From: Chthonomonas sp. UBA1950
Lineage (GTDB): Bacteria; Armatimonadota; Fimbriimonadia; Fimbriimonadales; Fimbriimonadaceae
Assembly (NCBI GenBank): GCA_002336105.1
Contig: DDEQ01000011.1
Span: 40,738 to 89,505, forward strand
DNA length: 48,768 bases
Reading direction: 5' to 3'
Shown: positions 34,892-42,216 of the stretch, piece after piece
Layout: every line of letters begins with the position of its first letter
Position numbering within the stretch: the stretch's first letter is position 1
Position numbers and translations under genes: made by a program
The notes under the pieces: generated by a model
Databases searched by the model: none
The model's input: the letters and a program-made list of their open reading frames with translations, nothing else
Told to the model about the DNA's origin: nothing

Positions 34892-35480
34892 TAGCAATTT
34901 CCTCCAGAACCTTACGAGACTCGCGAGTCCACAGCCTATTGACGATTTCCCTGATTTCCTCAATCTGAAGATTCCCCTTTCGGGCAGCGACTTCCGCAGA
35001 TAGTTCGTTGGTTACACGCTCAGGAATGGTCATGATGCGGTCACGAACATCGATAGAAAACTGCGCCATCGCCGCCCGAACCGCTGAAGACTTCACGAGC
35101 AGCCCTTTCGCCTCTTTAAGCTCAATCTCCTTCAGCCCTGCGACAGCGATCTCTTTCTTGGTTTTGGCCCTATGGTAGCGGTTACCGCCATCGCCATCCG
35201 ACTCTTCATCCGAATCATCGTCTTCGTCATCCGGGTCGATTTCGTTCCGAACCTCTTGAACCGCTCGAAACTCCTCGTCGCGCCGCTTCCTTTCCGCGTT
35301 ATCCCGAACCTTGCTCGGATCCCTAAAACTGTTCCATGCCTTGGATTGCGTCGGCCAATGGATCTTCTTATCCTCATCCCGCCGTACAATCCGCCCGTTC
35401 GCAAGCGCCGACTGTACAGCCGATACCTGTACACCCATTCGACGAGCGAATTCGCGCAGCGAGACCCACTCATCGACCAT
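34878..35480 (-). CDS. Small terminase subunit-like protein (Nu1-type HTH)
   Basis: 200 residues. Residues 1-35 are a MerR/Nu1-like winged helix (VSLREFARRMGVQVSAVQSAL). A very acidic linker follows (PDDEDDDSDEESDGDGG), then a long helical C-terminus (KEIAVAGLKEIELKEAKG) that should bind the large subunit. In lambda, Nu1 recognises cosB next to its own gene; here TGTACA motifs cluster at and just before the start of this gene. The ATG at 35480 is chosen over GTG 35483. Confidence 0.82.
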   Translation of the reverse strand: MVDEWVSLREFARRMGVQVSAVQSALANGRIVRRDEDKKIHWPTQSKAWNSFRDPSKVRDNAERKRRDEEFRAVQEVRNEIDPDDEDDDSDEESDGDGGNRYHRAKTKKEIAVAGLKEIELKEAKGLLVKSSAVRAAMAQFSIDVRDRIMTIPERVTNELSAEVAARKGNLQIEEIREIVNRLWTRESRKVLEEIASAGH

Positions 35481-35570
35481 CACTTGAACCTAAAAACGGC
35501 TCTGTATCGCCATTCTCCTATATCGTGCAGGTGTACAGACTGTACGGGGTGTACAGGCAAAATTTGTACA
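35413..35570. repeat. TGTACA cluster at the small terminase gene, candidate cosB/pac site
   Basis: TGTACA occurs at 35413, 35428, 35532, 35550 and 35565, with TGTACG at 35541, six sites in 158 bases where 0.04 are expected by chance. The motif is a 6-bp palindrome. Two copies lie in the first codons of the small terminase gene, four in its leader. The leader 35571-35640 is GC-rich and has no gene. Confidence 0.6.
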
Positions 35571-35640
35571 CCACACTTGCGATAAACCGCGGGGGCGAGC
35601 CCACCCGTTTGCCTCACCCTGCTGGGAGGACCCAACGCGT

Positions 35641-36309
35641 CTAGCTGCGTCCCCGAGAGGTCGATAGGGCCTCATCGAGTGCTTTCACGAAGTTCGACTC
35701 GATGCTGCTCGATATGACCTTCATTGCTGGCTCTTCGAGCCACTTCGATCCTTTCACTTTCATCGGCTGACGAGATAGACGGTACAGCCTTTTAAGCTGT
35801 CTGGTCTTTCGCCCTTTGCGGATATAGATTCCGACTCCGTTCTTTTCCTTTAGGAGGAATGGGGTCGGCTTAGCTCTTCTACCCTTTGTTGAGCCAGAGG
35901 GCCTTCCACCCATCGGGATCTTGGAACCACGTTGAAGAAGCTGACCAGGCCACTTAGACCTTGGCACCACTCGAGTTTCAGCGGTTCGAATTCCTTTCGG
36001 GATTGATGCCGCCTTCGCATGGACGAGCTTGGATCCACCCTCCTCCTGGATCTGCATGTATGGGGCAATAGAGCCAACGACTGAATAAGGACTCGGCCAA
36101 TCCCGCTTCAGTGCCCGTTCATGCCGAATGCTTCCACTCGTGAACTTATTCCGAATCGTCATCTTCCGAGGAAGACCCGATTTGACTCTATCCTTTGCCT
36201 GAGCAGCTGTTCTTGTCAGAGCGACGGCGGTAGCGTACGGAACTTGCTTTCCTATCGATTCTTCAAAGTCCCTGATGGACCGCTTATCGATTTGAACTCT
36301 CACTTCCAT
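35641..36309 (-). CDS. Phage virion morphogenesis / minor tail protein (gpZ or gp10-like)
   Basis: 222 residues, very basic. SIRDFEESIGKQVPYATAVAL, TRTAAQAKDRVKSGLPRKM and PYMQIQEEGG followed by a glycine/lysine-rich segment resemble the lambda gpZ/HK97 gp10 tail-completion group. A long family member with an unusually basic C-terminus. Its place between holin and terminase is odd for a tail gene, so the identification rests on sequence pattern. AGGTGG is 3 bases before ATG. Confidence 0.65.
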   Translation of the reverse strand: MEVRVQIDKRSIRDFEESIGKQVPYATAVALTRTAAQAKDRVKSGLPRKMTIRNKFTSGSIRHERALKRDWPSPYSVVGSIAPYMQIQEEGGSKLVHAKAASIPKGIRTAETRVVPRSKWPGQLLQRGSKIPMGGRPSGSTKGRRAKPTPFLLKEKNGVGIYIRKGRKTRQLKRLYRLSRQPMKVKGSKWLEEPAMKVISSSIESNFVKALDEALSTSRGRS

Positions 36310-36319
36310 ACGCCACCTA

Positions 36320-36335
36320 GTGCAGACGTCTGCAC
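36320..36335. repeat. 16-bp palindrome, copy 2 (GTGCAGACGTCTGCAC)
   Basis: Exact copy of the palindrome at 14942, in the 33-base gap before the 35641-36309 gene. On the minus strand it ends one base before the AGGTGG ribosome site, the same arrangement as copy 1. Confidence 0.85.
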
Positions 36336-36342
36336 CTTTTCC

Positions 36343-36624
36343 TTAGCGGTCGACGACGCGAATGACGACTTCGGCATCAATGTTGACTGTCGTCTTTAGC
36401 GAAGTGATGATTAGATTGATCTTCACGGGTGCCTTGATGGCTTGCTTCACCTCGAACTCGCCATTACCAGGGATTGCGTCGTTCACGTCTGCAACGGCAA
36501 TCGCCGATTCAAGGGCTAGCGCAGTTGCCTCGTTGATTTCGATGTCGACGGGAGTGACATTCACGTCATAGCTACCGTTTTTGTCTGTATCTGCCTTAAG
36601 GGCAATTTGTAGTTTCTTGGCCAT
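36343..36624 (-). CDS. Hypothetical small beta-rich protein in the lysis cluster
   Basis: 93 residues, acidic, alternating pattern (KKLQIALKADTDKNGSYDV, PVDIEINEATALAL, IKAPVKINLIITSL), beta-sheet prone. It overlaps the end of the holin gene by 29 bases. No signal peptide or membrane segment, so it is not an obvious spanin. Function unknown. Confidence 0.7.
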   Translation of the reverse strand: MAKKLQIALKADTDKNGSYDVNVTPVDIEINEATALALESAIAVADVNDAIPGNGEFEVKQAIKAPVKINLIITSLKTTVNIDAEVVIRVVDR

Positions 36625-37009
36625 TTGTTTTCTCCGGAACGGTGGTGTCCTCTTTCAGCTTATGAAGCGCGTCAAGAAGTCTCTGAGGAATCGGTATTCC
36701 TAGCCGGCCCGCATTCTCAACAATGCTGAGCACTTCAGTTGCTAGGTAAAAAAGCGTCGTAACGAGGGCAAGGGCGATGTTCGGCACGAACGGATCAAGG
36801 GCAGCGGTTGCCGCAATGACAAGGAGTGTTGCGGCCTTTTTCATCATGCCTCTTCGACTTGTAGAGCTACTGAGAGTCTTTGTCGAAAAGGCAATCATCA
36901 GGCCCATCACAACATCGATAGCCATAAGCAAAAGGAGCGTGACCATCGAAGGATAGGCCACGCTCCAATCTGCTCTGGCTAGAGACAGATATTCGTTCAT
37001 GTCGTTCAC
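36596..37009 (-). CDS. Holin (phage holin/toxin secretion family)
   Basis: 137 residues with three to four hydrophobic helices (SMVTLLLLMAIDVVMGLMIAF, KKAATLLVIAATAAL, IALALVTTLFYLATEVLSIVENA). The motif DVVMGL...FSTKTLSSSTSRRGMMKKA and the ending EVLSIVENAGRLGIPIP are signature features of the Holin_4/BhlA-type holins. It makes membrane holes that release the endolysin. It starts at GTG 37009, overlapping the endolysin stop; ATG 37000 is an alternative. Confidence 0.92.
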   Translation of the reverse strand: MNDMNEYLSLARADWSVAYPSMVTLLLLMAIDVVMGLMIAFSTKTLSSSTSRRGMMKKAATLLVIAATAALDPFVPNIALALVTTLFYLATEVLSIVENAGRLGIPIPQRLLDALHKLKEDTTVPEKTNGQETTNCP

Positions 37010-37656
37010 TAAAGAAGAGGGTTGCGAAGTTTGTTCAAGTCAACGTCGGTCGAGATCCCGTCGACTTTGCCCTTCCAGCTGTATTGCCAAATCGCCCAGC
37101 CAGCCTTCTGCCAGCAGGTATCGCGCAGATCCGGCTCGATCTGTCCGGGACGCGCCGCCCATAGCAGTCGACCAGAGCGGTCACCTGGGAACTCGTTGGT
37201 AAACCAGCTAGGGGGGCAATAGATACCGCACCGGGCCAATAGGCCTTGCTTGCCCTTAGACGCGAGCTCCGCATCGATCTCTTGCAGAAACGCGCCAAGC
37301 CTCTGCTGTCGGTCTTCCTTTGCCAGCGTGCCCCAAGATCCTCGGTCGTCATCCGGATCCTCAACGTCGACCCACGGCAAAAGTGAAAACGCTCCAACCC
37401 CACCGACAAGGTGCATCTGAGCGAGGAAGTTTCGAGCTTGATCTACCGGCTTAGAGCCAGGTCGAAGAAAGTGGTATGACCCGACTTTGAGCCCAGCTGT
37501 GGTTGCTCCTACCACGTTTCTAACGAACTTCGGGTCTTTCCACGTCGCACCGTCGCTAGCTTTCACGATGACGCCATTCACGCCAGCCGCCGCGACCTTG
37601 CGCCAATCAATATCACCCTGATGGTGCGAAACGTCGATAACAAGGCGATCTATCAT
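37009..37656 (-). CDS. Endolysin, GH25 lysozyme
   Basis: 215 residues. IDVSHHQGDIDW, GVNGVIVKASDGATW, VGSYHFLRPGS, LPWVDVEDPDDDRG and WAIWQYSWKGKVDGISTDVDLN are the GH25 (Chalaropsis-type) muramidase motifs with catalytic Asp/Glu in DVEDP. It cleaves the glycan of peptidoglycan. There is no signal peptide, so it depends on the adjacent holin. It is the first gene after a terminator hairpin. Confidence 0.95.
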   Translation of the reverse strand: MIDRLVIDVSHHQGDIDWRKVAAAGVNGVIVKASDGATWKDPKFVRNVVGATTAGLKVGSYHFLRPGSKPVDQARNFLAQMHLVGGVGAFSLLPWVDVEDPDDDRGSWGTLAKEDRQQRLGAFLQEIDAELASKGKQGLLARCGIYCPPSWFTNEFPGDRSGRLLWAARPGQIEPDLRDTCWQKAGWAIWQYSWKGKVDGISTDVDLNKLRNPLL

Positions 37657-37678
37657 CTAGATACTCCATGAAGGCACG

Positions 37679-37712
37679 AAAAAGGCCGCCCTGACCTAGA
37701 TCAGGAACGGCC
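37679..37712 (-). terminator. Rho-independent terminator just upstream of the lysis genes (tR'-like)
   Basis: On the minus strand GGCC-GTT-CCTGA (37712-37701) pairs with TCAGG-GC-GGCC (to 37684) and is followed by TTTTT (37683-37679). It lies between the replication operon and the endolysin gene, with only 23 bases left before the endolysin start. Late transcription must therefore pass through it. Confidence 0.7.
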
Positions 37713-37779
37713 GTTAGTGTTTTGCGGATTCGCGACACTTAGTCCTACCTTTTGGCACGACAAAGCCGCTATGCGAAAT

Positions 37780-37808
37780 ATGATATCTGAACCTTTCTCG
37801 AAATGCAA
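37780..37808 (-). promoter_or_regulatory. Candidate late promoter (pR'-like)
   Basis: On the minus strand TTGCAT (37808-37803), a 17-base spacer and TATCAT (37785-37780; 5 of 6 to the -10 consensus) lie in an AT-rich gap. Transcription would start about 60 bases before the terminator hairpin at 37712. This is the layout of the lambda late promoter and its tR' terminator. Confidence 0.4.
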
Positions 37809-37850
37809 TAGAAAACAATCATAATAAAACAAAAAGTAGTTTAAATTTGT

Positions 37851-38492
37851 TTACATAGTTACAACCGCAAGCCCAACACTCGCCTCTACCTCGATCCCAA
37901 TTCGGTAGTGCTCAACCTCAAGCAAGCGCCGCTTGTCTCGCTTCCACCCAAGAGCAACAGCCTCAAACTCAGGCGCTGAGAATTTCGCCAAGTCGATGCC
38001 CTCATACATCCTGCCGAGTTCCTCTCGCGACCGGACAAACTTCGCCGGAGGTCGCGCCGTGGGAGACATCCATTCCGTCCAGTTCTCCTCCTTGTCGGGA
38101 AGTTGAAGCAAATATCTAACTGAGATCGGCTTACGCTCAAATCCATGCCCATGGACAAACATAACCAGCTCCCTTTGTCGCTGAGTCAAGCGCTGCATCA
38201 CGACGTCGACGTCTAGGTAAGCCACTAAGACCGAAGGCGGGTCAGAAGGTGATCCACGGCCACGAAGTCCGCCGCCGCCACTAGGCAAGGCAGAATCATC
38301 ACCGGTCGCTTCACGAACCCTCACAACTGCCGCCCAGGCGTCTAGCAACTGCCGAGCTTCCTTGCCCGCGTCCGACTCCCACCACCTGGCGTATTTGCTC
38401 TTTTCGATGTCGCTTCGAAGAGCCATGTTGGGCTTACTCGTTCCAAGCGCAAAAGAAGCGTCAATTCGTGCAGCTGTACTATCCATGTTCAT
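37851..38492 (-). CDS. Putative late-gene regulator (Q-position protein)
   Basis: 213 residues. The central segment DVDVVMQRLTQRQRELVMFVHG followed by RKPISVRYLL resembles a sigma-region-4/LuxR-like HTH. The N-terminus is Ala-rich and the rest unfamiliar. It is the last gene before the promoter-terminator pair that precedes lysis, the place of lambda Q. I infer a late activator or antiterminator; no family match is claimed. ATG overlaps the previous stop (ATGA). Confidence 0.55.
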   Translation of the reverse strand: MNMDSTAARIDASFALGTSKPNMALRSDIEKSKYARWWESDAGKEARQLLDAWAAVVRVREATGDDSALPSGGGGLRGRGSPSDPPSVLVAYLDVDVVMQRLTQRQRELVMFVHGHGFERKPISVRYLLQLPDKEENWTEWMSPTARPPAKFVRSREELGRMYEGIDLAKFSAPEFEAVALGWKRDKRRLLEVEHYRIGIEVEASVGLAVVTM

Positions 38493-38929
38493 TTCATCTC
38501 TCGTCGGCCATATGGCCCGATCTTAAACTCGAGGCAGAGCGCCTTGTACAGGTCCTGGCCTTCCAGTTGCCTTTCCGTGCCCAAATACGGGAACAAGCCC
38601 GTCAACCGCAAATGCCCGAGCAACTCTTCCCGGTGCTTCGTAAACCAGTTAGCACCATGAAACTCGTGGTCTCGAATCGCGGTTTCAAACTCAGCTAACA
38701 AGCTAAAAGCTAACGAAGCAGAATTGCCTTCATCCATTTCAAGAAGCAATGTTTCTTGAACACTCTTGATCCAGGTAAGCGTCTTACTTGTTCCAAGTTT
38801 CAAACCCTTCGCAGTAGGTGAACTACTCGGTATCGAGTTAGTCTTAGCACTTGACTCAGGGGCATTCGCAGGTGGCATAACCGGCTGAACCGATGGTACG
38901 GGTTCGGAAAGCCAAGACGGTCGACTCAT
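38489..38929 (-). CDS. Hypothetical replication-operon protein
   Basis: 146 residues. A Pro/Ser-rich N-terminus (SEPVPSVQPVMPPANAPESS) leads a helical C-terminal domain (SLLAEFETAIRDHEFHGANWF, REELLGHLRLTGLFPYLG). Good AAGGAG site 6 bases before ATG. It overlaps neighbours by 4 bases at both ends. Not recognised; could be a helicase-loader-like or origin-related partner given its place after the primase. Confidence 0.65.
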   Translation of the reverse strand: MSRPSWLSEPVPSVQPVMPPANAPESSAKTNSIPSSSPTAKGLKLGTSKTLTWIKSVQETLLLEMDEGNSASLAFSLLAEFETAIRDHEFHGANWFTKHREELLGHLRLTGLFPYLGTERQLEGQDLYKALCLEFKIGPYGRREMK

Positions 38930-39249
38930 GACAATCTCCTTGGGGTGATTTTGCTAGGGGTGATTTCAAAAACCGGTTTTGAACCTAACGGGTGACTTCG
39001 ACTTAGGTTCATTTGAACCTGTGGGGTGATTTCGTTTTTGGGGTTAGTTGCCATCCTGCGCGTAGGTAATGCGCGTGCGTGAGAGAGTCTTAAAATCACC
39101 CTCTCAGGTTCAAAACCGCAAGCTCTCAGGTTCAAAACGTTCCGAACAAAATCACCCCAAGAAATCACCCACAGGTTCAAAATGGCTTTGGCGAAATCAC
39201 CCGTCAAAATCACCCCAGGCATCGAAATCACCCCAAAACCGCAGTTCAT
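38926..39249 (-). CDS. Possible small gene overlapping the iteron region
   Basis: An open frame of 107 codons that overlaps both neighbours by ATGA, the junction used throughout this operon. Its sequence is odd: near-repeats GDFAKAILNL and GDFVRNVLNL, then NEITPQVQMNL and FEITPSKITP, all caused by the iterons beneath. It may be a real origin-region protein with iterons in its coding sequence, as in lambda O, or only an open frame in the origin. Confidence 0.4.
   Translation of the reverse strand: MNCGFGVISMPGVILTGDFAKAILNLWVISWGDFVRNVLNLRACGFEPERVILRLSHARALPTRRMATNPKNEITPQVQMNLSRSHPLGSKPVFEITPSKITPRRLS
38942..39234. other. Candidate replication origin with GGTGATTT iterons
   Basis: Four copies of GGGTGAYTTY in forward orientation (38942, 38957, 38990, 39023) and six in reverse as RAAATCACCC (39092, 39147, 39161, 39193, 39205, 39224) flank a centre at 39034-39091. 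A second motif, GGTTCAAAA/TTTGAACC, is interleaved at least five times in the same mirrored way. It lies directly downstream of the primase-helicase gene. Such mirrored iterons are the hallmark of an initiator-bound origin. Confidence 0.65.
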
Positions 39250-41609
39250 ACGTCAAGCTCCCCCTTAAAGCGGATGCCTTCGAAACAGACCTGGCCATGG
39301 GTCACGGTCGAACTCGTCTTCACGCCATGAGCCTCAATCTTCAGATAAAACTCGTTTCTTCCAATAGCACGTACATCGTTAGTCTTGCACCATGCGATGT
39401 ATTTCTCTCGCATGTGCTTCTTGGCTAAACGTATCGAACTATCACAATACTCACACTCATCTTCTAGGAACATTCCAACATAGTCTTCAGACTGTTGATA
39501 CTCGTCAGTGGCACGAGCGACCTCACTTACCATCGGCAGGCCCGCCTTGTTGTATTCCTGGAAACCTTGCATCATCAGCCACAGAATTCCCGGTGCTTCT
39601 TGCCAAAGCTTTTCGCCAAGAAACTCGTCTTTTGCGTCTTCAGTGATCTGGTTTTCAAACGGAATCACCTTCATTCGCCGCCGCATTCCGTGGTCGAAGT
39701 TCCGAATCTTCGGCCGCTCGTTACCAGTCAGCCAGATCTTCGCCTTGGGCCTAAAGGTGAAGAAATTCTTGTTTAGGAACCGCGCCTGAATCGGCGCATA
39801 GGCAGAAAGTGCTTTCATCAGGCCAGCGTTAAGCTCTTTGTTGCTCTCAACCTCTTCAACAATCACGAACCGCTTCCCATGTATCGAGGCGATGTCAGCC
39901 GGGATCTGCTCGTTCTTGCGCACCATGATCGATTCCGGCGAAAGTGCGCCAGCGTAGGAGCCGAGGAGCCGAAACAGCACCTGCATCATCACGGACTTAC
40001 CGTTATCGCCTTGGCCAGTCAAAAACCAAAAGGCATGAGTGCGGTCACTCGCGGTTAAGCTAAAACCAAGGGACATCAAGACGAACCTCATCAGCTCCTC
40101 TTTGCCCATCAGTGCCCAGTTAAAGAACTCCATGAATCGAGGGCAATCAGCGTCGCCCTCAAACCGGCAGCCCGCCCGCATCGTGATCATGTCGTCCGGG
40201 CTTGGTGGCCGTAATTCTCCGGTACGCAGGTCTAGCGTTCCGTTCGCAACCCCAAGCAGGTAAGGGTCTTTGTCAAAGTCATCAAGCTGTGCCTCGATCT
40301 GAGGGTAGGCATGAGCGAGGCCAAGCATCGATTCAAGGTTCTTGCGCTGCATGAGCTTGCCGGCGACCGACCACAGCTCTTTACGCTTCGATTCGTCGCA
40401 CTCCGCAACCGCTGCTTCCATGGCACGATGAGCAAGGCGCTGAGACATCCACTTAACCGCTACCGAGCCTTCCTCATCGGCCTTCCACCGGTCACCGTCC
40501 CATATGTGCCAACCTCGTTTGGCCACATACCGAATGTCAGCACCAAACCAGGAAATAAACCTTTCAGCGTTTCCGATATCGCCACTAGAAAAGGCTCGAT
40601 AGCGCTTTTCAACCGGGTCGAAATAGTCTCCTTCCGGCTCAGGCTCTTTGCGGATCTCCACAACCGTCCGTTGCTCGTTGATGTCTTCAACAATTCGACT
40701 CGAAACCGCAGGCTTCCCCTTTGCTCCATAGCCAAGATCCGCCAGGGCTTTGCCGCAAGACTTCATGTCGTGGCCATACTCAAGAGCAGCCAGAAGCGCA
40801 TATTTCCGGTACGGCTCGTTAGGCTTTATCGGGTGACAAGACGAGCTCCAGCAATAGAATCGGTCGCCAATACGGCCCATTCCGGTCCTTGCCGAGACCC
40901 CGGTTCGCTTCCCAGGTCGACGCCAAAGCGTCATGTTCCCGCCAAAGTATCTGCCGACAATCACCCAGCCATGAGGCTGCAATATCTCTTCCCAAGTGGT
41001 CTTCAGGTCATAGTCATCGCCAGGCGAAAGCGGACCATCCGGTAGCGGTGCCGCCACTGGAGCCTTAGCGCCGATCTCCTCAATCTCAACCGGTGGAAAG
41101 TCGCTGGTCTTAAGCAGCTCACCATAATGCCAGTTAAAGTAGCATTCGGCGCCTTCCGGATGACTCGGAAGGTAGTACATCCGCGACCGATCTTTGCAAG
41201 CCGGGTCAACAAGTCCAAGACCGAGCCCAATCGCGAGCGAAGCATAGACAGCCGGCCAATCATCTGCTGAGACCGGCTCCGAGAGGGGAAACACCGCTCT
41301 CCATTTCGGATGCTCCGCCGTGTGGCTAAAAGACGTGTGAACGCAATAGGTGAACTGCTCCCAGCTCTCCTCGAAGTCCGACCAGTCATGGCCACCGTCG
41401 AAGTCCAGAACTAAACAGCTAAGAGAAGTAACGTTCTCATCCTTGCGGTGAGCGACCAGATCATAACTAGCCGGTGACCACAGTGGACCATCCTTCTCAT
41501 CTCGAACGCGCCACTTCGATAGCGCAATTCTAAGGTCTTCGAGGCTCAAACTCTTCTGAAGAGGCTTCGTGTCGAGCTTATTCTCAAAGCGAGAAACATT
41601 GAACTTCAA
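39246..41609 (-). CDS. Primase-helicase (AEP-like N-terminus, D5/SF3 helicase C-terminus)
   Basis: About 787 residues. The N-terminus has a prim-pol-like LVLDFDGG (about 66-73) and TSFSHTAEHPKWRAVFPL. A linker with a Cys/His cluster (CWSSSCHP) follows. The C-terminal SF3/D5 helicase has Walker A GQGDNGKS (about 532-539), Walker B RFVIVEEVE (about 580-588) and sensor WLTGNERP (about 626-633). It unwinds and primes phage DNA. I prefer TTG 41609, 8 bases after GGAGG and overlapping the upstream stop as TTGA; GTG 41618 would overlap its own ribosome site. Confidence 0.92.
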   Translation of the reverse strand: MKFNVSRFENKLDTKPLQKSLSLEDLRIALSKWRVRDEKDGPLWSPASYDLVAHRKDENVTSLSCLVLDFDGGHDWSDFEESWEQFTYCVHTSFSHTAEHPKWRAVFPLSEPVSADDWPAVYASLAIGLGLGLVDPACKDRSRMYYLPSHPEGAECYFNWHYGELLKTSDFPPVEIEEIGAKAPVAAPLPDGPLSPGDDYDLKTTWEEILQPHGWVIVGRYFGGNMTLWRRPGKRTGVSARTGMGRIGDRFYCWSSSCHPIKPNEPYRKYALLAALEYGHDMKSCGKALADLGYGAKGKPAVSSRIVEDINEQRTVVEIRKEPEPEGDYFDPVEKRYRAFSSGDIGNAERFISWFGADIRYVAKRGWHIWDGDRWKADEEGSVAVKWMSQRLAHRAMEAAVAECDESKRKELWSVAGKLMQRKNLESMLGLAHAYPQIEAQLDDFDKDPYLLGVANGTLDLRTGELRPPSPDDMITMRAGCRFEGDADCPRFMEFFNWALMGKEELMRFVLMSLGFSLTASDRTHAFWFLTGQGDNGKSVMMQVLFRLLGSYAGALSPESIMVRKNEQIPADIASIHGKRFVIVEEVESNKELNAGLMKALSAYAPIQARFLNKNFFTFRPKAKIWLTGNERPKIRNFDHGMRRRMKVIPFENQITEDAKDEFLGEKLWQEAPGILWLMMQGFQEYNKAGLPMVSEVARATDEYQQSEDYVGMFLEDECEYCDSSIRLAKKHMREKYIAWCKTNDVRAIGRNEFYLKIEAHGVKTSSTVTHGQVCFEGIRFKGELDV

Positions 41610-42214
41610 GCAGAACACCTCCGTGTGACTCGCTGGCTAAGCGGAAGCAGGCGGCATGTGCCACGGCTGTACATTCCGCAAAGCTGCTTATCGAGCGTTC
41701 CAAGGCGCCATTCTTCGGGATATTTGTCAGACAAAAAGCGGTAAGTCTCATTGAAAGGCGTGTGACCCATGTGGCGCAGGACCCCGCGTTTCTGGTCCTC
41801 AAAGCCTTTCATAAGGCCACGGTCAAACCAAGACGGCATTCCAGATCGAGCGCGATCGCCGACGTCTTTAGTCGCCTGTCCGGCAAAGACGCCGATGTCA
41901 TACCCTTGCTGGAAATCCCAAAGATCCGGATCAAGAGGGCTCGTAACCGGATAGGACTCGTACAGATCAGCAAGGTCGACCTGTACGAGTTCGTTCTCGA
42001 TCGAAAGAACCCAACCAAGAAGAAAGTCATTCCTGGAAAGATCAATCCAGTAGCAAGGACCTTCAGGAGCTCGTCCAGATCGGACAGCGCTAGCATGAGC
42101 CTGAACCACGTCGACAAATGGTCGACGTGGTTCAGGCGAAACGCCAGGCTGCCACCCTTCGGGGAACGGCGACCATGCCGTTCCAAGCCGTATCTCAGGA
42201 CGAACTAATCGCAT
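41606..42214 (-). CDS. Hypothetical replication-operon protein
   Basis: 202 residues with no recognised domain. Features: EIRLGTAWSPFPEGWQPG, PCYWIDLSRNDFLLGWVLS, DLWDFQQGYDIGVFAGQA and a Cys-containing basic C-terminus (CGMYSRGTCRLLPL). It is coupled to the gene before (start within 5 bases of its stop) and to the primase after. GTG 42220 is an alternative start. Confidence 0.6.
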   Translation of the reverse strand: MRLVRPEIRLGTAWSPFPEGWQPGVSPEPRRPFVDVVQAHASAVRSGRAPEGPCYWIDLSRNDFLLGWVLSIENELVQVDLADLYESYPVTSPLDPDLWDFQQGYDIGVFAGQATKDVGDRARSGMPSWFDRGLMKGFEDQKRGVLRHMGHTPFNETYRFLSDKYPEEWRLGTLDKQLCGMYSRGTCRLLPLSQRVTRRCSA

Positions 42215-42216
42215 AA

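Noticed and set aside
38942..39234. GGTGATTT repeats as a CRISPR array
   Set aside because: Repeats are about 10 bases, in both orientations and irregularly spaced; this is an iteron layout.
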